This document shows positions 23,330 to 33,893 of a stretch of 64,000 bases of DNA, one piece after another. The position numbers and the translations under genes were made by a program. The DNA lies in contig JAKEKT010000104.1 in the NCBI GenBank assembly GCA_021495925.1, positions 55,897-119,896 of the forward strand, given 5' to 3'. The notes under the pieces are model-generated. The model saw only the letters and a list, made by a program, of their open reading frames with translations, did no database searches and was not told the DNA's origin. How positions within the stretch are numbered: the stretch's first letter is position 1; each line of letters starts with the position of its first letter. Source of the DNA: Diplodia intermedia (lineage: Eukaryota > Ascomycota > Dothideomycetes > Botryosphaeriales > Botryosphaeriaceae).

Positions 23330-25347
23330 ATGTCCGATCTGAACCCTCGGTCCGTCCGCCCGGCCCTGCCTAGCGTGTCGATGGTGCTTTTGCTGACAGC
23401 GGGGCGTGGTCCAGCTCCCTTGCCGCGTGTTTGAGGTGTCGCCGGTTGAAGTGCGTGCGGGTGCCCTGCTCCGGGTCGGAGGATTGTGGCTGATGGCTAG
23501 AGCCCACCAGAGTCAAATGCGCGGGGCCGGCCAGCATTCCGTGCGAGCGGTTCGTGTAGATCGTCTTGTTGCCAGAGGGCCGCCGGCTGATTGGCGCCCA
23601 ACAGGTGCAGGGCCAGCGGCGCAGACTGTCACTTCGTGCAGCCGCGAGCCATAACGCGGGCCGCCACCGGCGGACCCGAGGCGTCGCCCCAGCCGTGAGT
23701 CCGAAAGCTTGACGGCGGTCGTCATGGTTCTGACCGCCGCAGGTCGGAGCGGTTGGAGAGGTTGGAGGGCCAGCTTGCTCGCCTCACCGACGTGGTGGAG
23801 GGCCTCCGGGGCGACGTGACCGGCTTGGCCAACAGCAGCCAGCAGTCGGCTGCGAATCGAAACGGCCACAGCCCCGATCGACGCCCTACCCCCAATCCTA
23901 CTCCATCGAATCCATCCGTCGCCCACGGGGACCCTGTTGCCCGAGAGGGGATCACTGAAGACGAATGCGTCCAGTTGTTTGAGACGTCAGCGAGTCTCGC
24001 TCCACATCGGTGGCCGCCGTTTCTGACTGGCACTCTCGCAGGTTTCTTGCCCGATGCCACGACACAATAGCCACCTTCGACGCCATTCCGGAGACGCTGG
24101 ACGCCATCCGCCAGGAGCCCATCCTTCTCGCCGTAGTGTGCGCCGTTGGGGCGCGCGCCGCCGACCCCGAGGGCGAGCTGCATCAGAGATGTCTCGCCGA
24201 AGCGCGATCTCTGACGTCGTCCATGGCCTTCGGTCCTCCGCCTAGCCTGCTGGCGCTGAGGGCCGTCATGCTGATCTGCGCGTGGTATCGGTTCGATCGC
24301 CTGTGGGGAACCGCCATCACGATCGCCTACGAAATGGGGCTGCACAAAGACGCGCGGCGCCTGACCAAGGAGGCGGGGACCATGAATCGGGACGAGATCG
24401 AGCGGGCGAGGACATGGCTTTCCATCGTGACCTACGAACTCATGTAACGTTCCCGTTGGTTGGATCCCGGCAGCACCGCACCCTTCTGATCTTAGCCCAG
24501 GGCCAATACCTCATCACGTCCGTACCTGGTTGATAACAGCCAGAGTCACGCTGAGCAGGCCCGGGGTCTTATGCGGTCGCCGCACAGCAGACCCGTCGAT
24601 CAGCGCATCATGGTGTACCTGGAGCTGTTCGAGATCATTGGTGAGATGCGATCAACCGCTCGACCGATGGCAGCTGACGGGCGCGCGCAGTCAATGCGAA
24701 AAACACTCCGATCGGCGAGTTAGCGGACCATCAGCGTGAGCTTAGGCTGGTGTCGTTCAACGCTTCGCTCGAGGGCTGGTTCCACCGGGTGCACAACTCC
24801 ATCGATCCTCTCTACCAGACGTTTTCGCAGCCGCAGGACCGAAACAGGCTGGACATACCTTATGCGTTTGCTCGACTGTACGTGCGACGTGAAGCTTGCC
24901 AGCGATTCTTTGCTGACGACCGCGTAGATATATCAACGGCCGCGTGCTCGATGCCGGTATCATACATGACGGAGCCACTGCGCCCGAGAAGCTGGCATTG
25001 CGCGCCGTCGACCTTGCAGTCGATTCCGCCTTCATTCTGCTGACGACTGCACTCGATTCGCAGGCTCTGGCGGAGAGCCTGCACTACACCATAGTGAGAA
25101 GACACGTCATTGGGAGATGGCGCCGGCTGACGAGAGTTTCCAGGACTACTCCAGCATGCCGCTGACGACGGCGCTTTCGTTCCTGAGTCGCGTCGTGCCG
25201 TTGCGCCACTCGACCGGACACATGGTGGACGTGGACCGCATCGTCGCGACTCTGCAAAGGGCGCGAGAGGCGTTTGAAAGGGCCCGTGCCGTTTCTCTGG
25301 CCGAGTGGACGCAGGGCTTGATTGGCGAATGTGTAGCGGCTGCTTAA
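23330..25347 (+). CDS. Zn2Cys6 transcription factor with fungal-specific TF domain
   Basis: Ten exons: 23330-23349, 23415-23450, 23511-23549, 23605-23694, 23743-23985, 24042-24443, 24501-24640, 24691-24877, 24928-25093, 25144-25347; 508 residues. All nine introns are 48-65 nt, most with a CTGAC-like branch, and phases agree throughout. Splicing assembles a complete binuclear zinc cluster: ACLRCRRLKVKC, AGPASIPCERC, then RASGADC, i.e. C-x2-C-x6-C-x7-C-x2-C-x6-C. A coiled-coil follows (SERLERLEGQLARLTDVVEGL), then a Pro/Asn linker and the middle-homology domain (ECVQLFETFLARCH...EPILLAVVCAVGAR...IAYEMGLHKDARR). The third donor (GTTCGT) is non-consensus. Likely a nuclear regulator of the adjacent M20 cluster, 139 bp downstream of the hydrolase (inference). 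Confidence 0.87.
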
Positions 25348-26320
25348 TTGTGGGTAGTTTCGTGGCGCCGAAGAGCTGAGAAGCAACAATCAGGACCGGT
25401 CTGACTTTTTTCGCTCGGATCGACCGTCTCCGTCACAGTAGTAGGTAGTCGAGTACACATGTCCGCTCCGCTTCGGGGCGCTTGTTACGCACAACAGCAG
25501 GCAGATGCTTGTGACAGGGGGGGACAGTGCGTTTGAGATACGCGACGATCGGAGGAGATTCCGGAATAACGCGGTCCCACTGTCAATTATGCATCGCTGG
25601 TCCCTGCGGCCCATTGACATGGCGGTTTTGACGGGCCCCCGAAATTGAGTGGCGGCCACTCTCACCGAGCAACGCCGTCCGGGAAAAGCTCTGCTGTCGT
25701 GTGCCGCCCCGGCCTGCTTCAGGGTAAGGACCCTTTCGGAGCGCGCAATGGAGGTTTCCGGGACCCATGGCTCGGCTTTCGCGCGCGTGGTGGCATCGTG
25801 CGTGGCATGGGGAGGGGCCGGCCACGTGAAATGGGGATGTGTGCGATCGTGGGCGGGCGCCGCAAAGGAGGCCGGGGCCCAGAGATGATGGGCGGGACAT
25901 GACTAAAAAACCAATACGCTTGCTCTGCAAACGGGCTAACTCAGGGCGCAATCTGCATCTGGAGCGGCGCTAGAAGCTTATCGGGCGCTGGCCCATGCCC
26001 CCCTTGGGAACGAGGTGCGGCCGCGGGGAAGCGGGACGCCGAGCTGCGCATCCTTTTTCTCTCCTGGACCCGAAGCATTGAAAAACATGTGCAACGTCCG
26101 TCGTCCGGAGCGTGTTTTTTTGCTGGCTTTTCTCCTTCTTTTCCCCCTCCCCTTCTCACCACTGCATTGAGACAGTAGCTACCATTGTCCGCCCGTGGAA
26201 GGAAGCCCCAATCCCTCCCCGCAAAAAGCATCGACCGCACCATCCCCTTGGCCAACCCGCACGAGCTCCCCAGGCCACCAGCGAGCCCCGAAACAACAAC
26301 ACCACCACCACCAACCAACC
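25348..26320. other. Gene-free interval
   Basis: About 970 bp between the regulator and the next gene. Nothing recognisable apart from a 5' flank rich in AAC/ACC triplets just before 26321. Confidence 0.55.
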
Positions 26321-27443
26321 ATGTCCGGCCTCTTCTCCTGCTTCGGCCCGCGCAAGCCCGCGACCGGCGACGCGCCCGGCACCGACGACAACAACAACGA
26401 AAAGCGCGCCTCCACCTCCACCACCAACGCGCCGCCGGCCGAGCCGGCCGCGCCGCCGCGGCCGGCGTACGAAGCGGCGCTGCCCAAGCCGGCGGCGGAC
26501 GCGGCCATCGGCGCGGCCGTCTCGGGCGTCTTCGACGGCATCGACGCGTACGTCGAAAAGTACTACCGCGACAAGACGTCGGAAGACCTGGACGCGACGC
26601 ACGAGGCGTGCCTGATGCTCGTCGGCACGCCGCACCTGCCGTCGTCATTGACGGATTTGTTGCAGAGCAACCGGCCGAATCCCCTCGTGTGCCGGCCGAC
26701 GAGCCTCATCAGGCACAGCATCGCGTACATGGTGCAGCAGGCCATGACGATGGACGAGGGCGGCCGCAACTCGCTGCTGCCGCCGTGGATGACGGGGTTG
26801 CCGCAGGCGTTGAGGGAGGGGAGGGAGGGGAGGGAGGGGAAGAGCGAGGAGGAGAGGGCTGGTGAGTGATTTTTCGTTGCTTTTGGGTCGATCCATCCAT
26901 ACGTCCATCCCCGGGGGAGAAAAAAACACCACGGGGGTGGGGCGGCGAGGAATTTTTTTTTTTTCATGGGTTGTGACTAACGCGGGAGAAAAACAAACAA
27001 CAGCCTTCGACGAAGCCTTCGCGCACTGGCGCGTGCTGACGGCGTACCTGCAGCCCGCCAACGCAGCGACGTCCAACCCGCTGGCCAAGCAGTCGCGCAC
27101 GTCGGCGGTGCGCGCCATCGCCGACCGCATCACGGGCGCCTTCTCGCCGTGGGAATCCTTCCCCGGCTCGCCCGAGCAGCGCGCCGACCTCGTCGCCATC
27201 TGCGACGAGGCGGCCGCGGCGGGCGCCCTCGTCTTCGCCCAGCCCGCCAGCTACGCGTACGTGTGGACCCCGCAGAACCTCGGCCTCGACGAGGAGCCGC
27301 GCAAGGTCGCCGTCGTCAAGCCCGGCCTCGTCAAGACGTGCACCGGCGTCGAGGGCGCCATGGAGAGGCGCGGCGAGGAGGTCACCGTCGTGCACGCGAG
27401 GCATATCCCCTTGACGTTTCCCGAGGGCTTCGTGGCGCAGTAG
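26321..27443 (+). CDS. Conserved-looking protein of unknown function
   Basis: Two exons, 26321-26861 and 27004-27443, 326 residues; the 142-nt intron has GTGAGT, a CTAAC branch and CAG, with matching phase. No family recognised. Residues 1-50 are disordered; the start MSGLFSCFGPRK puts a Cys beside hydrophobics and basics, as in palmitoylated N termini (inference). The rest is helical and looks ordered: IGAAVSGVFDGIDAYVEKYYRDK, LMLVGTPHLPSSL, RPTSLIRHSIAYMVQQAM and, in exon 2, FDEAFAHWRVLTAYLQP and VVKPGLVKTCTGVEG. Exon 1 ends in a GGGAGGGGAGG-type repeat coding for REGREGREG just before the donor. No signal peptide or membrane helix. Confidence 0.8.
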
Positions 27444-27900
27444 TTGGGGAGACCCCCGGGGATGAGGGCTGTGTGGTGGGTGGGTGGGCGCGCTGTGAGT
27501 TGTTTACATCATCTGCGAGTCGTAGTGTGATGCGGTTTGATGTAATGAGGAGGGATCAAACGAAAGGAAAACGGACGGGATATGATGGGAGTTTCACGGT
27601 TTTTTCTGGGATCCTTTCTTTCTTTTCCGGGACAATCTTCCTACGATGAGGGGGGAGGGTTTGCTTCGTCGGCCGCACCCCCAATGGGGAAATTTGAGAT
27701 ACCATTGGATTTTTTTCTCTTCTCTTCTTCACTTTTCTCTTCTTTTTCGGTTACGGCATGAGGTTGTTTGTGTTTTCCGTTCCGTCCAACGACGAATGTT
27801 TTTGCTTCACGCCGTCGCCGCTGTCGTTGATTGATTGTACAAATTAAGAATTGTAAAAAAAATCACAGGAATACGAGAGAGACAGTTGGAAAGCCCATGC
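27444..27900. other. Convergent 3' interval
   Basis: Shared 3' flanks of two convergent genes; T-rich stretches at about 27600-27760. Nothing else seen. Confidence 0.55.
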
Positions 27901-29046
27901 TCACCGCGTTCCACCAGCAGCATCGTTCGCCGCTTCGTTGTTACTACCGCCGTCACCACCACCACCACCACTACTTCTTCGATCCGAGGGATGATGCTGA
28001 CGGGTCGTCATGGCCTCTGCAAACCCCGGCGCCACTTTCTTGACCAGCTTCCACGTCGCGGGCGCCGACACGCAGACCAGCCCGACGTCGACCTCGACCG
28101 CGGACCAGATGCTGCTGTCGTACGACACCCACGTCTTGTCCGGCTCGCGCAGGATGGTCGAGATGCGCACGACGCGGATGATGCTGGCGATGATGGTTCT
28201 AGTGCTCGGCCCAGCCAGCCCTGTCCGTCAGCCTACCCATGATCCATCATCCGGCCTCGAGCAGTTGTCCTTTTTTTTTCTCTCTCTCTTCTCTGCAAAA
28301 GAGGGAGGGAAGGGAAGTGAAGGAAGGGGGGCAAGGCCGTCGACCGACAGACCAACTACTCACAACCACCCCAGCGACAAGAAGAACAGCAGCAGCCCCT
28401 TCTGCCTCCGGGGAATCTGCAGCGGCAGCACGCGCGGCACCGCGTGCGCGATGATCCACACGTCCGCCACCACATTGCACGCCGCGCTCGCGTAGAAGGC
28501 GGGGACCGTATCGATGCACCTCCCGCCCTTCCCCCACACGGCGGCGACGGGGCGGCACTGCGCGGCCGACACGGCCTCGAGCGGCAGCGTGTAGGCGGCG
28601 ACGAAGCACAGCGCGGCGACGCAGAGGGCGCGGTTGCGGCGGTCGGCGAAGACGCGCGCGTACAAGAGGCACGCGCTGACCTTGGTGAGGGCGAGCGCGA
28701 GGTTGTACAGCAGCAGCGTCGCATAGGCGAGCTGCAGGCCCGGCGCGACGTCGGACGCCGCGAGCGTCGCGAGGTGCCGGCCCGCGCCGTGGCGCGTCTG
28801 CAGGCAGGCGGTTGTGGTCAGCGCGAGCGAGGCGAGCCACGAGAGCGTGAGTGTCGTGTCGTCGGCGCCCCAGGTGTGCCGGCCGCCGCCGAGCCAGGAC
28901 TTGGACAGGATTCGGGCGACGGCGAAGGCGGTGGCGAAGATCTGGGGGATGATGTTGCCGAGGAGGATGAGCGGGGCGCGGGACTCTGGGGATGGGGTTG
29001 GGTTGGGGGCTGGAGGAGGAGGTGGTGGTGGTCCTACGGGGGACAT
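27901..29046 (-). CDS. Fungal rhodopsin-domain integral membrane protein (PTH11/SAT4-like)
   Basis: Two exons, 29046-28364 and 28198-27901, 326 residues; the 165-nt intron is in phase. The ATG at 29046 (MSPVGPPPPPP) is chosen because the first membrane segment follows at about residue 25; an upstream in-frame ATG at 29187 would add 47 unconvincing residues. Seven hydrophobic segments can be read, including IPQIFATAFAVARI, TLTLSWLASLALT, LLLYNLALALTKVSACLLY, ALCVAALCFVAAYTLPL and WSAVEVDVGLVCVSAPATW. The features WGADD after TM1, the TK/S pair in TM3 and the final WSxVEVxVGxxC match the fungal rhodopsin-domain family (PF20684). Such proteins are candidate plasma-membrane sensors; the ligand is unknown. 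The tail is Gly-rich. Confidence 0.85.
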
Positions 29047-29726
29047 GACGAGCCGGGGGCGGCAGGTCTTCACCTCCAACAGTCGTGAGGAGTCCGCTTT
29101 GTGGAGAAGTACCAGGAGAGAGCTCCGCGGGACGTGATCTGGTCGGGATGCGGTTGAAGTGGGATATATGTGCGAGATGGAGAACAAAGCAGAAAGCGTA
29201 TCGGCCTGAATTCAATCTTCATCACTGCCGGATGAGGTTGTGCTTCGGACTCGGAGACCGCATGCATCTCCGACTGTGGAGAAAATGTCTCAGTGAATGA
29301 GACTTTTCCAACCAGCTATCACAGTGAAAAGAAGCCATGACAAATGTCATTCGGCAGACCGGGAGACGTAAGGAAAGATTGTAGCAGTTGGAGAAGATAT
29401 TTTGACTTGTTGACCGATAGTCACACAGACGCACTTACACGAATCGCTTCTCAGCATTGGGTAAACCAAAGCATGCTAAAGAACACTTCAGTCTCCCATT
29501 ATTCTTCCATTCTTGTAAATTGATAGTTGATGGTGTTGGATGTAGATTCGCCGAGCACGGACGCGCCACTGGCTCGGCTCCTGGCTGGTGCCTTGTGCTG
29601 CCTAACGGGCGCCACTTTAACTCCTGCAGCGCGACGGCCATTCTTCTCGCTATATATTAGTTCGCATCCACTCACAAAGTCTCAATATCCAACACTTCGA
29701 GGGTCCAATTCACCATTTGCCGCGCC
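29047..29726. other. Divergent interval between rhodopsin-domain and F-box genes
   Basis: About 680 bp holding both promoters. The F-box gene has a TATA box (separate entry). Otherwise nothing recognisable. Confidence 0.55.
29651..29658 (+). promoter_or_regulatory. TATA box of the F-box gene
   Basis: TATATATT located 69 nt upstream of the ATG at 29727, in a region otherwise lacking such motifs. Confidence 0.55.
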
Positions 29727-31199
29727 ATGCCGCGTTCGCCAGCTGCGAGAGCAAGTTTGCTGTCACGATTCCCGTGCTTCTACACGATTGATTCGCAGCC
29801 ATGGGTTTCCAAGGCCGCCAGCGGTACCGCCGGCGTCGACTTCGTCCCGCTCTTCCGCGAAGAGAGGTTGGACAGCACCTACCACCACTGGGAGCAGTAC
29901 CAGAGCATCGTCTTCCAAGCCCCGTATCAGGACGATTCGTTCGAGGAGTTGAGGGTGGCCGACTATGCCCGCACTACCCCCGGCCCGAGCGAGCCGGGCT
30001 ACAAAAGGGACATCGGGGCCCCTGAAACCAAGCCCGCGCCGACTGCCGCCTCGATCCTGTCGTTGCCGGAAGAGCTTGTCGTCGGAATAACCAACCATCT
30101 CCAGCTGAAAGACCTGAGAGCGTTTCGCTTGGCATACCACAAGCTGGCACAGGCCTCATCCTACGCCATCGCGCAACACATGCCGCTAGACAAGCACATC
30201 CGGCTCACGGAAACCGGGCTGCGCTCGTTCCTGCCCGTCACGCGGAACCGCGAGGTCGCCCGGCGGATATCGACAATCCGCGTCGACGGCCGATTCCTCG
30301 TTGCGGACACGCACGGCTGCTCCGGCCTGGAGCACGAGTGTCGGGCGTACCCGGGGCTGGCAGACTGCCCGGTCCGGATCGAGAGAGACGTCGTGGACGG
30401 GTGCTCGGAAATGCACGTCCGGCTCCTGGCGGAGATGTTCCGGAACCTGCAGAAGCTGCGGCGCATCGAGCTTCGGGGGTTTCCGGTGGGCGTTGCCGAC
30501 GGCGACGGCGACGGCGGTCAGTCCTTCCGCGCTTGGTGTCCGATGTCGTCGTGGCCCTTCAGGAGCGTGGTGGCTGCGTTGAGGGCCGGGGGGACGCATG
30601 TGCCGGAACTCGTCGTCAGGGAGTTGATGTCCTCGGAGGGGGTCAAGGCGGTGCTGGAGCCTCCTCCGACTGAAGCGTGTCCGCCGTCGTGCGAGCTGGA
30701 CGCGATGCCTTGGTTGAAGAGCCTTGATATCGGAGTGATGAATGTCCCGGATTGTGAGTGTGGGAGTCCTTTTTCCCAAAACATGGAGACTAACAGGCCA
30801 TCAGTAAAAGAAGCGAGCAGGCATGCTTCAATGTTTCGCTACATGCGCGCGTTGCTGAGTGCGGCGGCACCGAGTGTTGAAAAGCTGGCGATATCATCGG
30901 GGCCGGATTCACGACGCGAAGTGGTCCAGGGACTGGTGGGAGGCGGGATGCAGCTGCCGAGGCTGAAGGAGCTGGTTTTGACATGCTGTCAGATGACTTT
31001 CCGGGACTTGAGGGAGCTGGTGCTGGCACACGCAGCCACGCTCGAGCTTGTGGAATTGGAGAGCTGCGTTGTTGTGATGGAGAGTGGACAGGTGGGGGAG
31101 ATGCGCCAAGTGCTGCAGGAGCGGGGGATCGGCTTGCGGGTGGCGGGCTTGTTGCCGCAGCACCATGTGTTGCGGGATGCGGCGACGTTTGTTGTTTAA
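29727..31199 (+). CDS. F-box domain protein
   Basis: Open frame of 490 residues. The F-box is at about 109-145 (ILSLPEELVVGITNHLQLKDLRAF...). Downstream there is no clear LRR ladder, but several short leucine-rich segments (MFRNLQKLRRIELRGF, LPRLKELVLTCCQM, LRELVLAHAATLELVELESC) suggest a degenerate leucine-rich substrate domain. A likely intron at 30754-30804 (51 nt: GTGAGT, ACTAAC branch, CAG) is a multiple of three and has no stop, so both spliced (473 aa) and unspliced (490 aa) products are possible. Family role: substrate receptor of an SCF ubiquitin ligase through Skp1 binding. Confidence 0.83.
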   Translation: MPRSPAARASLLSRFPCFYTIDSQPWVSKAASGTAGVDFVPLFREERLDSTYHHWEQYQSIVFQAPYQDDSFEELRVADYARTTPGPSEPGYKRDIGAPETKPAPTAASILSLPEELVVGITNHLQLKDLRAFRLAYHKLAQASSYAIAQHMPLDKHIRLTETGLRSFLPVTRNREVARRISTIRVDGRFLVADTHGCSGLEHECRAYPGLADCPVRIERDVVDGCSEMHVRLLAEMFRNLQKLRRIELRGFPVGVADGDGDGGQSFRAWCPMSSWPFRSVVAALRAGGTHVPELVVRELMSSEGVKAVLEPPPTEACPPSCELDAMPWLKSLDIGVMNVPDCECGSPFSQNMETNRPSVKEASRHASMFRYMRALLSAAAPSVEKLAISSGPDSRREVVQGLVGGGMQLPRLKELVLTCCQMTFRDLRELVLAHAATLELVELESCVVVMESGQVGEMRQVLQERGIGLRVAGLLPQHHVLRDAATFVV

Positions 31200-32351
31200 T
31201 TCATTCCGCTGTTCGCTTCTCGCTTGGCTGCGATGATCTCATCCGCCAAGCTGCGCCCGACAAGGCCAATCTGCACCGTAGTCGGTCCTCGTCCCCGCAA
31301 CCTCCCCTTGCACCGCCCGCCGGCTTCATCAGCAAAAAGCCTGAATGCACAGCCCCCGCGCGCGGCAGCGATCAGCCCCGTCGCACACGTCTTACGCGGC
31401 CATTGGTGAGCGGCATCCACGTGTCTATGATTGGACATGCACCGGGCTCGAGTAGGCGCGGGTAGATCAATGCTTACGCCCCAGCCTGCAGGTCCACCGG
31501 CGCATTCATCTGTCGACGCGCCTGGGCACTCCAGCTCTCCGTAAGCGCTACCTATTTTCGCTCCCACCTCCCGTCCCATCCGTTTGCTGTCGGTGCGGGC
31601 CGCCGCTGCCCGGCGTTGCGTTTGTTCTCACCTCCACATCCAGCGCAAGACATCATTGTTACGCCTGCTCGGAGAACTCCAGATCTTCAGCCCGTGTGTT
31701 GCACAACAACGTCAGCTCCGCACAAGCCTTGGCCCAAAGCTGAACACCATCTCACCCCCAATCCTCCCCACCACCCAATACAGAGCCCCTCGTCAGCGAG
31801 AAATCCTCCCGCGTGGGATACGAAGATGCTGCTGCAAATGCTGCACGCTTGTTTCCGTGGGACCGCCGCACATGGGCTGGAATCCAAGGGAGAGGCTGGA
31901 ACGTTACTTTGAGACCATGTCGATCGCACAAGTGGACGTGGCGCCTCTATCGAAGTGGTAAACCGCGCAGAACAGCAGAATGCCTCAGCCACCGGGCCCT
32001 TCAAACGCACCTTGCTTCGAAAGTCATGGGCGGTCAGAGCGAGGATCACCGGTCACGTCATCGCCCAGTCCCCGGTTCTTTGTTCTCTTTAGCCTTCGAG
32101 CAACAGCGTCGCAGCCCGTGGGCTTATCGCCCCTGCCTAAGCCTAGGAAGCCCCGACCCGCCTGATTCCGCCGCCCTGGGCCAGCCGCGCGAATGCAGCC
32201 TGCCGAAATCCAGACTTGGATTTAGAACCAAGACACGGCCAATTGCATCCCTGCGCCCTGCACGCTGACCGAACTCTTAACATGCACCTGCTCTCCGCCC
32301 TCTCCTCTTCGCCCATTCTCCCAGCCTTGCTCCTCGTCCGCTGTATCTGCC
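31200..32351. other. Gene-free interval
   Basis: About 1.15 kb with several short unsupported open frames; includes the GT90 promoter. Nothing recognisable. Confidence 0.55.
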
Positions 32352-33893
32352 ATGACTCCGTCAACAAACCCCGTGTGGATGCGGGGCCGCCGCTCGCTGC
32401 TCTTCTACTTCACCTGCGCCCTCGTCCTCCTCGCCGTGCTGTTCGCCTTTTCCGGCACCTTTCCTCGTCGCCTGGCTGAGCCCGAAAGCTACCCCAGACC
32501 CGGATCGTCGAAGCCGCTCTGGGGCCAGGGCACCACCACATGGCGCTTCGATGCTGCCCGCGACGCCAGGAATCTCGGCCTGTCGGATGAGCAATGTGAC
32601 GTCGCTTTCCCAGACCTCTACACCGAGCTTTACCGTGCCCGTGACCATCTTGGCCTTCAATCCGTCAAGCCAATGCACGTCCAGATCTACAAAGAGCGCA
32701 AGCCGTGGCCCCATGCCCAGGTCCATGTCCTCATCCACAGCGGGCAGGTGAGCGTCGATACCTCACTCTCTTCCGTGCCGCGCCACTAACGAGACTGCCA
32801 CAGATGTACATCATTGACGAGATGAAGGGCGCATGCGACCGTATGCGCGGCCTCGCCGGGCTCGCCAACCTCTACCGCGCCATCGCCGCCGTCCCGGACC
32901 CGCGCACCATCCCCAACGTCGAGTTCATCCTCGACCTCGAGGACACGCCGACGCTGGACGCGCCCGACGACCGCATCGTGTGGGGCTGGAACCGGCCAAC
33001 GAAGAACCTCAAGACCTGGGTCGCCCCGGACTTTGACGGCTGGGCTGTGAGTAACTCTTCTCTCTTTCCCTCGTTGCAAGGCTGACCAGCATCGCCAGTT
33101 CCCCAACCCCGACCTCGGCTCGTACGTCTCCTTCCGCGAGCGCCTCCACCACACGGAGCAGCCCTTCGACAGCAAGATCCCCAAAGCCGTCTGGCGCGGG
33201 TCGTCCAACAACGCCGTGCGCGAGGCCCTCCTCTCCGTCGTCGAAGAATCCGAAAAGGCATCCACCCCCAACACCACGCCTTCCTCGCCGGACGAATCGT
33301 GGGCCGACGTGCGCAAGATGAGCGAGCACCGCATGCACATGGCCGAGTTCTGCAAATACCAATTCCCCATCCACACCGAAGGCGTGGCGTGGAGCGGGCG
33401 GCTGCGGTACCTGCAAAACTGCGAGTCGGCGTCCATCGTGCACCAGCCGCTGCGGCACCACGCGCACTACTACGACCTGCTCGTCGCCGACGGGCCCGAG
33501 CAAAACTACATCGCCGTCCGCAACGACTGGGCAGATCTCGAGGAGAAGGTGGCCTTCTACCGCGCCAACCCGGCGGCGGCGCGCCGCATCGCGCGCAACT
33601 CGGCGGCGACGTTCCGCGACCGCTACCTCACGCCCGCCGCCGAGGCGTGCTACTGGCGCCGCATGATCCGCACGTGGGCCGAGGTGCAGGCGTGGAAGCC
33701 CGAGCGTTATGTGGACGTCATGCAGCACGACGGCAGCGTGTGGAAGAAGCAGAGGGGCGTCGACTGGGAGGTTTTCGCCGCCGTGGACCCGCATTATCCG
33801 TTGGATTTCCCGGGGTACGAGGGCAGTCGGGAGAAGGAGGAGGAGAATGGGAAGGATGGTGGGAAGAAGGGGGGGCGGTGGTGGGGGAAATAA
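32352..33893 (+). CDS. GT90-family glycosyltransferase (CAP10-like), type II membrane protein
   Basis: Three exons, 32352-32747, 32804-33046 and 33099-33893, 477 residues; both introns (56 and 52 nt) are phase 0, the first with a CACTAAC branch. Residues about 15-34 are a membrane anchor (SLLFYFTCALVLLAVLFAF) after a short basic cytosolic tail, as in Golgi type II enzymes. Family motifs: YIIDEMKGACDRM, VEFILDLEDTP, PFDSKIPKAVWRGS, and FCKYQFPIHTEGVAWSGRLRYLQNC, the nucleotide-sugar binding core. The C-terminal tail is charged (SREKEEENGKDGGKK). Fungal homologues act in capsule or cell-wall glycan xylosylation; the actual donor and acceptor here are unknown. Confidence 0.9.
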
